Source of the DNA: an uncultured Porphyromonadaceae bacterium
Lineage (GTDB): Bacteria > Bacteroidota > Bacteroidia > Bacteroidales > Muribaculaceae
Direction of reading: 5' to 3'
Length of the DNA: 64,000 bases
Assembly (NCBI GenBank): GCA_900541865.1
Contig: UQLO01000006.1
Coordinates: forward strand, 1 to 64,000
Under the pieces are notes generated by a model that was not told the DNA's origin, did not search any database, and worked only from the letters and a program-made list of their open reading frames with translations. Position numbers and translations under genes: made by a program. Shown one piece after another: positions 52,847 through 61,906 of the stretch (positions are counted from its first letter, which is position 1; every line of letters starts with the position of its first letter).

Positions 52847-55821
52847 TGCAGAGTTATTTTATTGACAGTGCGGCGATTGCCTTGGGTGGCCACGAGGATG
52901 TAGACGCCCGGAGCGGCCGCAGAAGTAACATTGGAGTCCTCACCGACGCCGGTGGCGACGATGCGTCCCGAAGCGGCTTCGATGAGAGTTAGCATGCGGG
53001 GTTCGGAGGATGTTTCAGCCGGGGAGATACCGCTGTTTCCGGTGCGATAAGCCTCGTAGCGCTCGGCCACGCGGTTGGCGCTCATGGCACCGCGATATAT
53101 GGAGAGGTCGTCGAGGAGTCCGGCATAGAAATTATTGAACGAAACGTTGACGTTGCCAATCACCAAGTCTTCGTCGGCGTCGGCAATAGCGCCGGTTTTG
53201 TTCTGAGCCTCAGCCATCAAGATACCGTCGACATAAATCTTGAGAGCGGCACCTTCGCGCACGGCCACAAGGTGATGCCACTGCCCGTCGAAGCAGTTAG
53301 CGGCGAAGTTGGCTTCGCTTTTGACGGCATTGTCGTCGACGGCAAACTTGAGCAGACCGTTTTTGAGCTCGAGGCCGAACCAGCAACCTGTAGCGCCGGT
53401 TGCGGCGTCGGCGGCCATGGAGCCTTTATGGATGAGATAGGCAGCCTCGTCGGTGCTGTTCAGCAGAAACTCCAGGGTGAAGTCTGATGCGCCGAGTTGG
53501 AGGGCCGGATAGGCTTTCTGAACGAGGTAATCGGTTGAGCCGTTCAGGCTTATGGCTCCGTCGACCTTGCCTTCGGCAGCGGCGGGATTGCCGACGGCCT
53601 CAGCTTGGCCCTCAACAAGATTCGGCACTGTGGCGCCGATTTGGTCGAAGGTATAGTATGCCACGCGTTCCAGCTCGACAGCCTCGGTGACGTTGATAGT
53701 GCCGGTGATGAACACCGGCGTGCCGATTCCACCGTTGGTGATAATGGTCACGGGGTATGACCCGGCCTTTTCGGGTGTTCCGCTGAGCACAAACGCCTTG
53801 TCTTCGGTGTCGACCTCAAGCGAGAGGCCGGCGGGCAGGCTAGAGGAGCGCACGGAGGTGGCTTTGTCCCACGTTCCGACAACGGGTTCGATGGCATATC
53901 CCAGTTCGACCGACTGGTTGAGGCTACCGGAGGTCAGAGAGATAACCGGGTCGAGCGAATAGCGGTCGGAAAGATAGTATCCCAAGTGCGGGGGCTGGTT
54001 GTAGCCTACATTCTGCCAGGCAATTGCCATTCGGTAGTTGTGGTCCTGCATCAGGCAGGGCACACGGTACTGCGTTGGGATAACAGTAGTGAAAATGAGG
54101 AGGTCGGACGAATTTTCGCCGTCCCAAAGCACGAGTTCTTCGCGCCAGTCGCCCAGGATGTCGGCCTGCAAGCATGGGGTAGCCTTGGTTGTATTGCAAG
54201 CCATAGCGTTGTAGTTGGCGAAGGTCCATGTGGTTTCGGTGCCTGCGGCGTTAGATGCCACTTTTGTTATTTCCGGCTCGTATTTCTTGGTGTCCTTGTT
54301 GTAGCAGCCGTCGAAGAGCTCATCGCGCAGATCGCCGTCCCAGTAAATGCGGAAATTTGTTGAGCCTCTCTTTGTTGAGATGAGATTGCCTTTGCAGTCG
54401 AAGGTGGCGTTGCCCTTGTTGCCGTCGCCATAGTAAGCGCCGGGCCAGCACTCATAGCCACGCCACTGGTTGGAAACATCGGCCGCCATGCCGCGTCCTA
54501 TATCATTGCCGCTCTGCGCAATAGACCATATAATCTCGCCGGTGCGGGCGTCGCGGAACTCAGCGTCGTACTTATATGCCGACGAGGTTTCTTCGTGCAC
54601 CATAAAAACTTCGAGTCCTTCGCGGTCGGGGTCGAAGTCACCCAGATGGAGCGCGTCGCCATGTCCGGAGCCGGTGCGGTAGAGCAGGGAGCCGTCGTGG
54701 TCGATGGAAGCGCCGCCATAGACGATTTCGTCGAAACCGTCGCCGTCGACATCGCCCACAGTCAGCGAATGTGCTCCCTCGCCGTAGGCACCCTGGCCCT
54801 TCTTGGTGGAAGCGTGGAGCCAGCGTTCGGTGAGTTTTTGGCCGTCGAAGTCGACTGCCCAAAGGTAGGAGTGAGTGTAGTAGCCGCGGCAGAACACGGC
54901 GCTGTAGTTGTCGCCGCCAAGGTAGGCCACACCGGCGAGGTAGCGCTCGGAGCGTCCGCCGTAGGAGTCGCCCCAGCCGTTTGTCGACGAGTCGAAGGCG
55001 TGGGCCGAACGCGGCGGATTGTAGGCTATGGTGTTGATTTGAGCGCCGGTGAGACCGTTGAACACGGTGAGATACTCCGGACCGGAGATGACGTGCCCCT
55101 TGGAGTTGATATAGCTCTTGGCGGGGTCGTCGTTGCCCATGATGACGTTGGTTCCAAGACCGTCCTTGGTGCCGGGCGCTGTTTTGCATATCATCTCCGC
55201 CTTGCCGTCGCCATCGAAGTCGTAGACCAGGAACTGGGTGTAGTGAGCCCCGGCGCGTATGTTCTGCCCCAGGTCGATGCGCCACAGCCGAGTGCCGTCC
55301 ATGCGGTAGCAGTCGATGAGGACGTTGCCGGTTTTGCCGTTCTCGGAATTGTCGTGGGAGTTGGAGGGATCCCATTTAACGAAAATCTCGTATACGCCGT
55401 CGCCGTCGACATCGCCCACCGAGCAGTCGTTGGGAGTGTAGGTAGCTCCGGTGCGTGAGTCTTTGGGCGGTCGGTCGAGATGTATTCGTTTGAAGGGTTG
55501 GGGCTCTACGGCAGCTTCCGAGGTGCTTTCCACCTCGACGCCGTCGACGAGAGCTTTGACGACATAGTGCGAGTCGGCGGTACCGGCTCGGTCGGTTAGA
55601 GAGGTTGCGGCGGTGATGGGCGCGGTGTTCACCTTCACGCCGTCGCGGTAGACGTCGAAGGTCATATTCTCCGGATCGGTCACCAGCGAACGCCACGACA
55701 CGAACACAGAGGAGTTGGACTTGACGGCCACCAGGCCGCGGTCCAGATTCTCTGCCGGCGGAGCTGCCACGGCCGAGAGGGCCACAGCGCATGCCGCAAG
55801 CAGAACTGATATTTTTTTCAT
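52843..55821 (-). CDS. PL11 rhamnogalacturonan lyase with LamG domain and sorting-like tail
   Basis: 992 residues with a signal peptide (MKKISVLLAACAVALSAVAAP). An N-terminal FN3-like domain (about 25-110, VFVSWRSLVTDPENMTFDVYRDG) leads into the YesW/YesX-type propeller, with calcium-binding loops GDVDGDGVYE, YDFDGDGKAEM, GDVDGDGFDEI and GDFDPDREGLE, plus KWDPSNSHDNSENGKTG and the DILGDWREELVLWDG strand. An Ig-like part follows (to about 735), then a LamG sandwich (about 750-925, FDGQWHHLVAVREGAALKIYVDG), and a C-terminal beta tail (about 945-992). It cleaves the rhamnogalacturonan-I backbone by beta-elimination. Second-last gene in the operon, 30 bases after uxaA. Confidence 0.93.
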   Translation of the reverse strand: MKKISVLLAACAVALSAVAAPPAENLDRGLVAVKSNSSVFVSWRSLVTDPENMTFDVYRDGVKVNTAPITAATSLTDRAGTADSHYVVKALVDGVEVESTSEAAVEPQPFKRIHLDRPPKDSRTGATYTPNDCSVGDVDGDGVYEIFVKWDPSNSHDNSENGKTGNVLIDCYRMDGTRLWRIDLGQNIRAGAHYTQFLVYDFDGDGKAEMICKTAPGTKDGLGTNVIMGNDDPAKSYINSKGHVISGPEYLTVFNGLTGAQINTIAYNPPRSAHAFDSSTNGWGDSYGGRSERYLAGVAYLGGDNYSAVFCRGYYTHSYLWAVDFDGQKLTERWLHASTKKGQGAYGEGAHSLTVGDVDGDGFDEIVYGGASIDHDGSLLYRTGSGHGDALHLGDFDPDREGLEVFMVHEETSSAYKYDAEFRDARTGEIIWSIAQSGNDIGRGMAADVSNQWRGYECWPGAYYGDGNKGNATFDCKGNLISTKRGSTNFRIYWDGDLRDELFDGCYNKDTKKYEPEITKVASNAAGTETTWTFANYNAMACNTTKATPCLQADILGDWREELVLWDGENSSDLLIFTTVIPTQYRVPCLMQDHNYRMAIAWQNVGYNQPPHLGYYLSDRYSLDPVISLTSGSLNQSVELGYAIEPVVGTWDKATSVRSSSLPAGLSLEVDTEDKAFVLSGTPEKAGSYPVTIITNGGIGTPVFITGTINVTEAVELERVAYYTFDQIGATVPNLVEGQAEAVGNPAAAEGKVDGAISLNGSTDYLVQKAYPALQLGASDFTLEFLLNSTDEAAYLIHKGSMAADAATGATGCWFGLELKNGLLKFAVDDNAVKSEANFAANCFDGQWHHLVAVREGAALKIYVDGILMAEAQNKTGAIADADEDLVIGNVNVSFNNFYAGLLDDLSIYRGAMSANRVAERYEAYRTGNSGISPAETSSEPRMLTLIEAASGRIVATGVGEDSNVTSAAAPGVYILVATQGNRRTVNKITLQ

Positions 55822-55851
55822 CGGTTCAATTTGCGGTTATGGGATGTATTT

Positions 55852-57297
55852 TCAGAGAGTCACTCCGGTTTTGAAGATGGCGATTTCCTTGGCGCCCACT
55901 TTCTCATGGTGGAGAGCCTCGCCGTCGGCAACTGCTATAACTTTGGCAATCAAAGCATTGACCACGTCGACAGGATTAACACCCTCGTCGAGGAGGACCC
56001 CGGCGTTGAAGTCAATCCAATTGCTCTTCTTAGCGGCCAGCTGGGAGTTGGTGCTCACCTTCATGGTAGGCACGAAGGTGCCGAAGGGGGTGCCGCGGCC
56101 TGTGGTGAACAGCACCATCTGGCAACCCGAGAGGGCAAGCGAAGTACTGGCCACCAGGTCGTTGCCGGGTGCGGTGAGGAGGTTGAGGCCGGGCACGTGG
56201 CTGGGCTGGGTATAGAGCAACACGTCGGTGACGGCGCTGGAGCCGCCCTTCTGGACGCATCCGAGGCTCTTTTCCTCGAGGGTGGTGATTCCGCCTGCCT
56301 TGTTGCCGGGCGACGGATTTTCATAGATGGGCTGACCGTAGGAGCGGAAGTATGCCTTGAAGTCGTTGATAAGGTGTACGGTGCGGTCGAAGACATCGCG
56401 GCTTACGGCGCGGTTCATCAAAATAGTCTCCGCGCCGAACATTTCGGGTACCTCGGTGAGAATGGTTGTAGCACCCCAGGCGCACATGCGGTCGGAGAGC
56501 ATGCCGAGCAGCGGGTTGGCCGTGATGCCGGAGAAGCCGTCGGAGCCTCCGCATTTGAGACCTATTTTGAGCTTGCTGACCGGCTGAGGACTCCGGCGGT
56601 CGGTCTTCATCAAGGCGATAAGGTCGCGGCAGATGGCCACGCCCTCCTCTACTTCGTCCTCAACCTGCTGGGCGACGAGGAATTTGATGCGCGACTCGTC
56701 GAAGTCGCCCATCTGCTGGCGGAGCACGTCGATTTGATTGTTCTCGCAGCCCAGCCCGAGCACGAGGACGCCACCGGCGTTGGGATGTTTGGCCAAGGCG
56801 GCCAGGGCGGCGCGGGTGTTGGCATGGTCCTGGCCGAGTTGTGAGCAACCGTAGCTGTGGGTGAAGGCGCGGACGTCGTCGATGCCCTCAAGGTTGCACT
56901 CGGCGCGCAGACGCTGCACGATTGCGTTGGCCTGCCCGTTTACGCAACCCACAGTGGGGATGATCCAAAGCTCGTTGCGTATGCCCATGCGGCCGTCGGA
57001 GCGCAGATAGCCGTCGACGGTCGGTGCCGGGCCGGCGTCGACGGCAGGACATTCGGTGGGGGTGTAGACATATTCGAGGTCTTCGCCCAGGCCTGTGCGC
57101 AGGTTGTGGGAGTGGACCCACTCGCCCTCGGCGATGGCGGCAGTGGCGATGCCGATGGGGAAGCCGTACTTTATAACCTGCTCGCCGGCGGCAATGGACC
57201 GCAGGGCGATTTTATGGCCGCGAGGGGCAACGGGGTCGCCGTCGACCAGGACGACGGCCACGTTGTCCGACGGATGAATCTGAAGAGTGCGCTTCAT
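55852..57297 (-). CDS. uxaA: Altronate dehydratase
   Basis: Converts D-altronate to 2-keto-3-deoxygluconate in galacturonate breakdown. 481 residues from the ATG at 57297 (one more from a GTG at 57300). Seen: an N-terminal SAF-type domain (about 1-95, IHPSDNVAVVLVDGD), the catalytic domain beginning with DGYLRSDGRMGIRNELWIIPTVGCVNG, the metal/cysteine segments HSYGCSQLG, LGLGCENNQ and KCGGSDGFSGITANP, and the C-terminal GRGTPFGTFVPTMKVSTNS. The ATG overlaps the uxaB stop by one base (TGATG). Third enzyme step of the pathway encoded here. Confidence 0.96.
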   Translation of the reverse strand: MKRTLQIHPSDNVAVVLVDGDPVAPRGHKIALRSIAAGEQVIKYGFPIGIATAAIAEGEWVHSHNLRTGLGEDLEYVYTPTECPAVDAGPAPTVDGYLRSDGRMGIRNELWIIPTVGCVNGQANAIVQRLRAECNLEGIDDVRAFTHSYGCSQLGQDHANTRAALAALAKHPNAGGVLVLGLGCENNQIDVLRQQMGDFDESRIKFLVAQQVEDEVEEGVAICRDLIALMKTDRRSPQPVSKLKIGLKCGGSDGFSGITANPLLGMLSDRMCAWGATTILTEVPEMFGAETILMNRAVSRDVFDRTVHLINDFKAYFRSYGQPIYENPSPGNKAGGITTLEEKSLGCVQKGGSSAVTDVLLYTQPSHVPGLNLLTAPGNDLVASTSLALSGCQMVLFTTGRGTPFGTFVPTMKVSTNSQLAAKKSNWIDFNAGVLLDEGVNPVDVVNALIAKVIAVADGEALHHEKVGAKEIAIFKTGVTL

Positions 57298-58757
57298 CAC
57301 TTGTGGGAGTTAAGGAAGGCGTCGAGAGCGGCTTGCATGCCCATTTCGCGTATTTGGCCGAGGTATTCGGCCACCTTGGCGGTGAAGCCGGGAGCTGCCT
57401 GCTCGAATTTTTCCACAAAGATGCCGCTTGCCAGAATAGCCTCGACGGTAGCTTTCCAGTCGTCGGGGTTCCAGGCTTCGTTGATTTTGGCAAGGTGGGC
57501 GCCGTCGTCCTCGGGCGTGAATCCGCTGCCCGGGCCGTAGAGGCTGAGCAGGGCGGCGAAGGTGAAGAGTTCGAACTCGGCGAGGCGGTTTTCGCGGGCC
57601 GCCATGTCTTTGACGGTCGGGAAGTTGCGTGCCTCCCACTTACTGAGCGAGTTGAGGGCGATGCTCTTGAGATAGTGCTTGATGTAGGGGTTGTAGAAGC
57701 GCTCGAGGATGCCGTCGGCGAAGACGCGGAGTTCCTCGGGGTCCTCGTCGATCATGGGGAGCACCTCGCGGGCCACCATGGTGTTGATGAATTTATTGAC
57801 GGCGGGGGTGTTGAAGGCGTCCATCACGGTTTCGCATCCCAGCTGCAGGGCCACGGGGACCATTCCGGTGTGGGAGCCGTTGAGGATGCGCACTTTCTTG
57901 TCGCGGAAAGCCTTGATGGAGGGCATGAAGAGCACGTGGAGGCCGGCCTTGTCGAGCGGGAACTCGGCGGCTACTGTTTGGTAGCCCTCACCTCCGATTG
58001 CCCATAGGTGGTAGAGCTCGCCCTTGACCACGGCGTTGTCGTCGTAGCCCAGGTCGGCTTTCACCTGATCGATGGTGTCGCGGGGATAGCCGGGCACGAT
58101 GCGGTCGACCAAAGTGTCGACGAAGATGTTGCTTTCCTCAACCCACTTGATGAAGTCGGCGGGGAGGCCGGCCTCAGCGGCGTGGCGCAGCACGTACTCG
58201 CGCAGGGTGGTGGCGTTGTTTTCGATGAGTTCGCAGCAGATGAATATCAGGCCCTTGGAGGCATCGCCGTCGAAGTGCTTCCAGCGGCGGTAGAGAAGAT
58301 TGGTGACCTTGCCGGGGAAGGTGGCGGGAGCTTCGGCGAGCACATCATCCTTGTCGTAGCGTATGCCGGCCTCGGTGGTATTGGAAACCACGAAGCGTAG
58401 CTCGGGCGAGATGATGTAGGCCTGATAGCGCTCCATATCCTCCTTGATTTCGGGAGCGAGGATGTCGGCTATGCTGGTGACCATGCGGGTTTCGCGCTTG
58501 GGCTTGCCGGCTTCGATGCCCTCGAGGAGAACGTTGTAGACGCCCTGCTGGGTCTTGAGAATATTTACGGCGCGGGCGGCGTCGAAGCGGGGCGACACCA
58601 CGGCCACCGAGGTGTTGAGGACGCCTTTTTCGTTGGCAATATCAATCTGCCAGTCGACAAAGGCGCGCAGGAAGTTGCCTTCGCCGAACTGAAGCACGCG
58701 CACGGGGCGCTCTATATTGTTTGCAACCGCGGAGCGGTCGAGTTTCTTGAGTGACAT
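57297..58757 (-). CDS. uxaB: Tagaturonate reductase (altronate oxidoreductase)
   Basis: Reduces tagaturonate to altronate with NADH. 486 residues, mannitol-dehydrogenase family. Seen: the N-terminal Rossmann start RPVRVLQFGEGNFLRAFVDWQ, NTTEAGIRY, the GYPRDTIDQ region, and the catalytic motif KVRILNGSHTGMV with its lysine/asparagine/histidine set. The start at 58757 (MSLKKLDRS) is chosen because the open frame further upstream is only the shadow of the transporter gene. It overlaps uxaA by one base and follows the transporter gene by 23 bases. Confidence 0.95.
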   Translation of the reverse strand: MSLKKLDRSAVANNIERPVRVLQFGEGNFLRAFVDWQIDIANEKGVLNTSVAVVSPRFDAARAVNILKTQQGVYNVLLEGIEAGKPKRETRMVTSIADILAPEIKEDMERYQAYIISPELRFVVSNTTEAGIRYDKDDVLAEAPATFPGKVTNLLYRRWKHFDGDASKGLIFICCELIENNATTLREYVLRHAAEAGLPADFIKWVEESNIFVDTLVDRIVPGYPRDTIDQVKADLGYDDNAVVKGELYHLWAIGGEGYQTVAAEFPLDKAGLHVLFMPSIKAFRDKKVRILNGSHTGMVPVALQLGCETVMDAFNTPAVNKFINTMVAREVLPMIDEDPEELRVFADGILERFYNPYIKHYLKSIALNSLSKWEARNFPTVKDMAARENRLAEFELFTFAALLSLYGPGSGFTPEDDGAHLAKINEAWNPDDWKATVEAILASGIFVEKFEQAAPGFTAKVAEYLGQIREMGMQAALDAFLNSHK

Positions 58758-58780
58758 ATCGATTGGTATGAGGGGGTGGG

Positions 58781-60280
58781 TTATTTCTTGGCGGTATAGT
58801 TGATTACCTTGTACTTGGGCACAAGAGCCATCATGATGAGCCAGCCGATGAGGTATGCCACGCCGCATATGCAGAAGATGATGAAGTAGCCGGCGGGCTT
58901 GCCTTCGAAGCCCATGAAGGTCATGTTGGTACGGGCGGCGTAGTCGAAGAGCTGGCCCGAGCCAAGGTTGATGAGGAAGGAGCCGATGCCGCCGGCCATG
59001 CCGCCGATGCCTATGATGGTTGCGATGGTGCTCTTGGGGAACATATCGCCCACTACGGAGTAGATGTTGGCGCTCCAGCTCTGGTGGGCTGCTCCGGCGA
59101 TACCTATAATAATGACGGGCCACCAGTAGGAGTACTCACCCAAGGGCTGTGCGAAGATGGCCAGCAGGGGGAACAATGCGAAGATGAACATAGCCTTCAT
59201 TCGGGCCGCGTAGGGGTTTTTGCCGGTGCGCTCGATGATGATTGTGGGGAGCTTGCCGCCGTAGATGCTGAGCATGGTCAGGGCGTAGAGCACGAAGATG
59301 AGCATCTGGGCAGTCGGGGTGTCGGAGGTGAAGCCGTAGACGTCGGATATGTAGGCCGGAATCCAGAAGAGGAAGAACCACCACACGCCGTCGGTCATAA
59401 ACTTGCCGAAGAAGACGGCCCAGGTCTGCGGATAGCAGAAACAGCGCCAGAAGGGAATGGTGGCGGCTTCGCTGTCTTCCTCGATGGCTTTTTCGCGGGC
59501 GCTCTCGCCGGCGGTCTTGTTGTCCTGCTCGATGTAGGCGAGTTCGGCCTGGTTGACGTATTTGCTCTTGGCGGGGTTGCGGTAGTAGAACATCCAAACG
59601 CCCATCCACACGAAGCCGAGGGCACCGATGACCACGAAGGCCATCTCCCAGCCGTTGCCCACGCCGATGCTCTTGAAGTATCGGGCCAGGGTGGGGATGG
59701 TCAGAGGCGCTATGAGGGCGCCCACGGTGGCGCCGGCATTGAAGATGGAGGTGGCGAAGGCGCGGTCGCGCTTGGGGAAATACTCAGCGGTGACCTTGAT
59801 GGCGGCAGGGAAGTTGCCGGCCTCGCCCACGCCCAACACTATACGGGCGGCGATAAAGTAGTAGACGGAGGTTATGGCGATTGTCGAGGCCACGGCGCCG
59901 GTGGCGCTTACCATCTGGGAGGCGCTGCTCAGACCGATGGTGTGCTCGGTAGCCCAGCCGCACAGGGCGTGCAGGCAGGCGCCCAGGCTCCATATGCCTA
60001 TTGCCCAGAGGTAGCCCTTCTTGGTGCCCATCCAGTCGATGAAGCGGCCGGCGAAAAGGTTGGCCACAGCATAGACGATGGAGAAAACGGCGGTGATGAG
60101 GCCGTAGTTGGCGTCGGTCCAGTGGAATTCCGGCGCGATAAAGTCCTTCCAGGTCAGGGAGAGCACCTGGCGGTCCATGTAGTTGACGGTGGTTGCAAAG
60201 AACAGCAGCGCGCAGATGAACCAACGGAAGTTGGTAGCCTTGGCGCTTGCGGTTGCCTGCAGGGAAGCGGAGTTTTCCAT
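58781..60280 (-). CDS. exuT: Hexuronate-type MFS transporter (ExuT-like)
   Basis: 499-residue inner-membrane carrier with about twelve hydrophobic helices, member of the anion:cation symporter family within MFS. Seen: FFATTVNYMDRQVLSLTWKD (shared with ExuT/GudP), the MFS loop GRFIDWMGTKKGY, and VLGVGEAGNFPAAIKVTAEYFPKRDRA. A long charged cytoplasmic loop lies around 240-280. Its place between uxaC and uxaB makes galacturonate/glucuronate the expected substrate, taken up with protons. The start fits the position of the first helix. Confidence 0.9.
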   Translation of the reverse strand: MENSASLQATASAKATNFRWFICALLFFATTVNYMDRQVLSLTWKDFIAPEFHWTDANYGLITAVFSIVYAVANLFAGRFIDWMGTKKGYLWAIGIWSLGACLHALCGWATEHTIGLSSASQMVSATGAVASTIAITSVYYFIAARIVLGVGEAGNFPAAIKVTAEYFPKRDRAFATSIFNAGATVGALIAPLTIPTLARYFKSIGVGNGWEMAFVVIGALGFVWMGVWMFYYRNPAKSKYVNQAELAYIEQDNKTAGESAREKAIEEDSEAATIPFWRCFCYPQTWAVFFGKFMTDGVWWFFLFWIPAYISDVYGFTSDTPTAQMLIFVLYALTMLSIYGGKLPTIIIERTGKNPYAARMKAMFIFALFPLLAIFAQPLGEYSYWWPVIIIGIAGAAHQSWSANIYSVVGDMFPKSTIATIIGIGGMAGGIGSFLINLGSGQLFDYAARTNMTFMGFEGKPAGYFIIFCICGVAYLIGWLIMMALVPKYKVINYTAKK

Positions 60281-60289
60281 GGGGGTGTA

Positions 60290-61705
60290 TTAGAATTTGA
60301 AGTATTCTTTGGCGTTGCCGTAGCAAACCTTGGCCACTATCTCGCGGCCGATGAAGTCGATTTCGGATGCGGGGAGGAGACCCTTCTCGATGTCGGTGCC
60401 CAACAGGTTGCACAGGGTGCGACGGAAGTATTCGTGGCGCGGGTAGCTCAGGAAGGAGCGGGAGTCGGTGAGCATGCCCACGAAGCGGCTCAGCAGGCCG
60501 AGATTGCTTAGGGCCGTCATCTGCTTCTCCATGCCGTCCTTCTGGTCGAGGAACCACCAGCCGGAGCCGAACTGTATTTTGCCGGCGCCGTAGCGGCCGT
60601 CCTGGAAGTTGCCCAGCATGGTGGCCACAAGCTCATTGTCGCGCGGATTGAGGTTGTAGATGATGGTTTTGCCGAGTTTGTCGCGACCGGCGAGCATGTC
60701 GAGGAATCGGCTCATCTTTTTGGCCACGGTGAAGTCGCCGATGGAGTCGAAGCCGGTGTCGGGGCCGAGCTGGGCCATCATGCGCGAGTTGTTGTTGCGG
60801 ATGGCGCCGTAGTGGAACTGCTGTGTCCAGCCGGCGTCGTGGTCCATGACGGCGAATTCCACCATCATGGCTGTCTTGAACTTGCGTATTTCCTCTGGGG
60901 TGAGGGCTGCGCCGCCGTAGACTTTGGCGAAGATAGCCTCCACTTCTTCGGGGGTGTAGTCTTCCGCGTAGAATTCCTCTATGCCGTGGTCGCTGAGGCG
61001 GCAGCCCATCGAGGCGAAGAAGTCGTGGCGAACCTTGAGGGCTTTGACGACGTCCTCAAAGGTTTTGATTTCCACGCCGCTGACTGCTGCCAGAGTGTCG
61101 ATATATGCTTTGAAGTCGGCGGGTACTTCGACAGCCATAGCCTTGTCGGGACGCCATGTGGGCAGCATTTTGATGCCGAAGGAGGCGTCGTCGCGCACTT
61201 TGGCGTGCCATTCGAGGGAGTCGACGGGGTCGTCGGTAGTGCAGACGGTCTCCACGTTGTAGTGCTTCATGAGTCCGCGGGCGCTGCGGTCGGGATTCTG
61301 AAGCATGGCGGTGCAGTGGTCGTAGATTTCGCGGGCGGTGGTGGGGTTGAGGAGTTTTTCGACGCCGAATGCAGTCTTAAGCTCCAGATGCGTCCAGTGG
61401 TAAAGCGGGTTGCGCATGGTGTACGGAACCGTTTCGGCCCACTTTTCGAATTTTTCCCAGTCGGTGGTGTCCTTGCCGGTGCAGAAGCGCTCGTCGACGC
61501 CGTTGGTGCGCATTGCTCGCCACTTGTAGTGGTCGCCCTCGAGCCAGATTTTGCTCAGGTTGGGGAAGCGGTGGTCGTTGGCCACATACTCCGGGATGAG
61601 ATGGCAGTGATAGTCGATGATGGGCAGGCCCTCGGCGTAATCGTGGTAGAGCGTTTGGGCTGCTTTGGTATCGAGAAGGAAGTTCTCGTCGTTGAATGAT
61701 TTCAT
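60290..61705 (-). CDS. uxaC: Glucuronate/galacturonate isomerase
   Basis: Isomerises galacturonate to tagaturonate (and glucuronate to fructuronate), the entry step of the pathway. 471 residues, full length for the family. Seen: DYHCHLIPEYVANDHRF with the metal-binding His pair, EGDHYKWRAMRTNGV, CTTDDPVDSLEWH, the MLPTWRPDKAM segment, and DTGFDSIGDF / YNLNPRDNELVATM near the end. First gene of the minus-strand pectin operon; a -7 box and a candidate operator lie upstream. Confidence 0.97.
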   Translation of the reverse strand: MKSFNDENFLLDTKAAQTLYHDYAEGLPIIDYHCHLIPEYVANDHRFPNLSKIWLEGDHYKWRAMRTNGVDERFCTGKDTTDWEKFEKWAETVPYTMRNPLYHWTHLELKTAFGVEKLLNPTTAREIYDHCTAMLQNPDRSARGLMKHYNVETVCTTDDPVDSLEWHAKVRDDASFGIKMLPTWRPDKAMAVEVPADFKAYIDTLAAVSGVEIKTFEDVVKALKVRHDFFASMGCRLSDHGIEEFYAEDYTPEEVEAIFAKVYGGAALTPEEIRKFKTAMMVEFAVMDHDAGWTQQFHYGAIRNNNSRMMAQLGPDTGFDSIGDFTVAKKMSRFLDMLAGRDKLGKTIIYNLNPRDNELVATMLGNFQDGRYGAGKIQFGSGWWFLDQKDGMEKQMTALSNLGLLSRFVGMLTDSRSFLSYPRHEYFRRTLCNLLGTDIEKGLLPASEIDFIGREIVAKVCYGNAKEYFKF

Positions 61706-61733
61706 GGTTCGGTATTTTGTGTTTTTTCTGCCC

Positions 61734-61741
61734 CAAAATTA
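61734..61741 (-). promoter_or_regulatory. -7 box (TAATTTTG) for the pectin/galacturonate operon
   Basis: Exact TAnnTTTG on the minus strand, 29 bases before the uxaC start. Confidence 0.6.
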
Positions 61742-61772
61742 GCCCATAGCGCCCACGCATGCGCGGCAAAAG

Positions 61773-61797
61773 TTGACGCATAGCAATGCCGCGTCAA
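61773..61797. promoter_or_regulatory. Inverted repeat TTGACGC-N11-GCGTCAA, candidate operator
   Basis: Perfect 7-bp arms (61773-61779 and 61791-61797), centre-to-centre 18 bases, lying 32 bp upstream of the uxaC -7 box. Position and symmetry suit an activator or repressor of the galacturonate operon. No regulator gene is in the window. Confidence 0.45.
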
Positions 61798-61843
61798 AAA
61801 CATCCCCTATTTCCGAAAAATAATACCTTCATTTGGCCCGAAC

Positions 61844-61881
61844 AAAAAACGCGCCGACGCCCCGGCAGGAGCATCGGCACG
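61844..61881 (-). terminator. Terminator after purB
   Basis: Minus-strand 11-bp stem (61871-61881 with 61850-61860, two G-U pairs) followed by T6 (complement of 61844-61849). Confidence 0.85.
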
Positions 61882-61906
61882 CATATTCTCAGGCAAGCGG
61901 CCCGGC

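Noticed and set aside
58758..59123. N-terminal extension of uxaB by 122 codons
   Set aside because: It is an out-of-frame shadow of the transporter gene; UxaB-family proteins begin near MSLKKLDRS at 58757.
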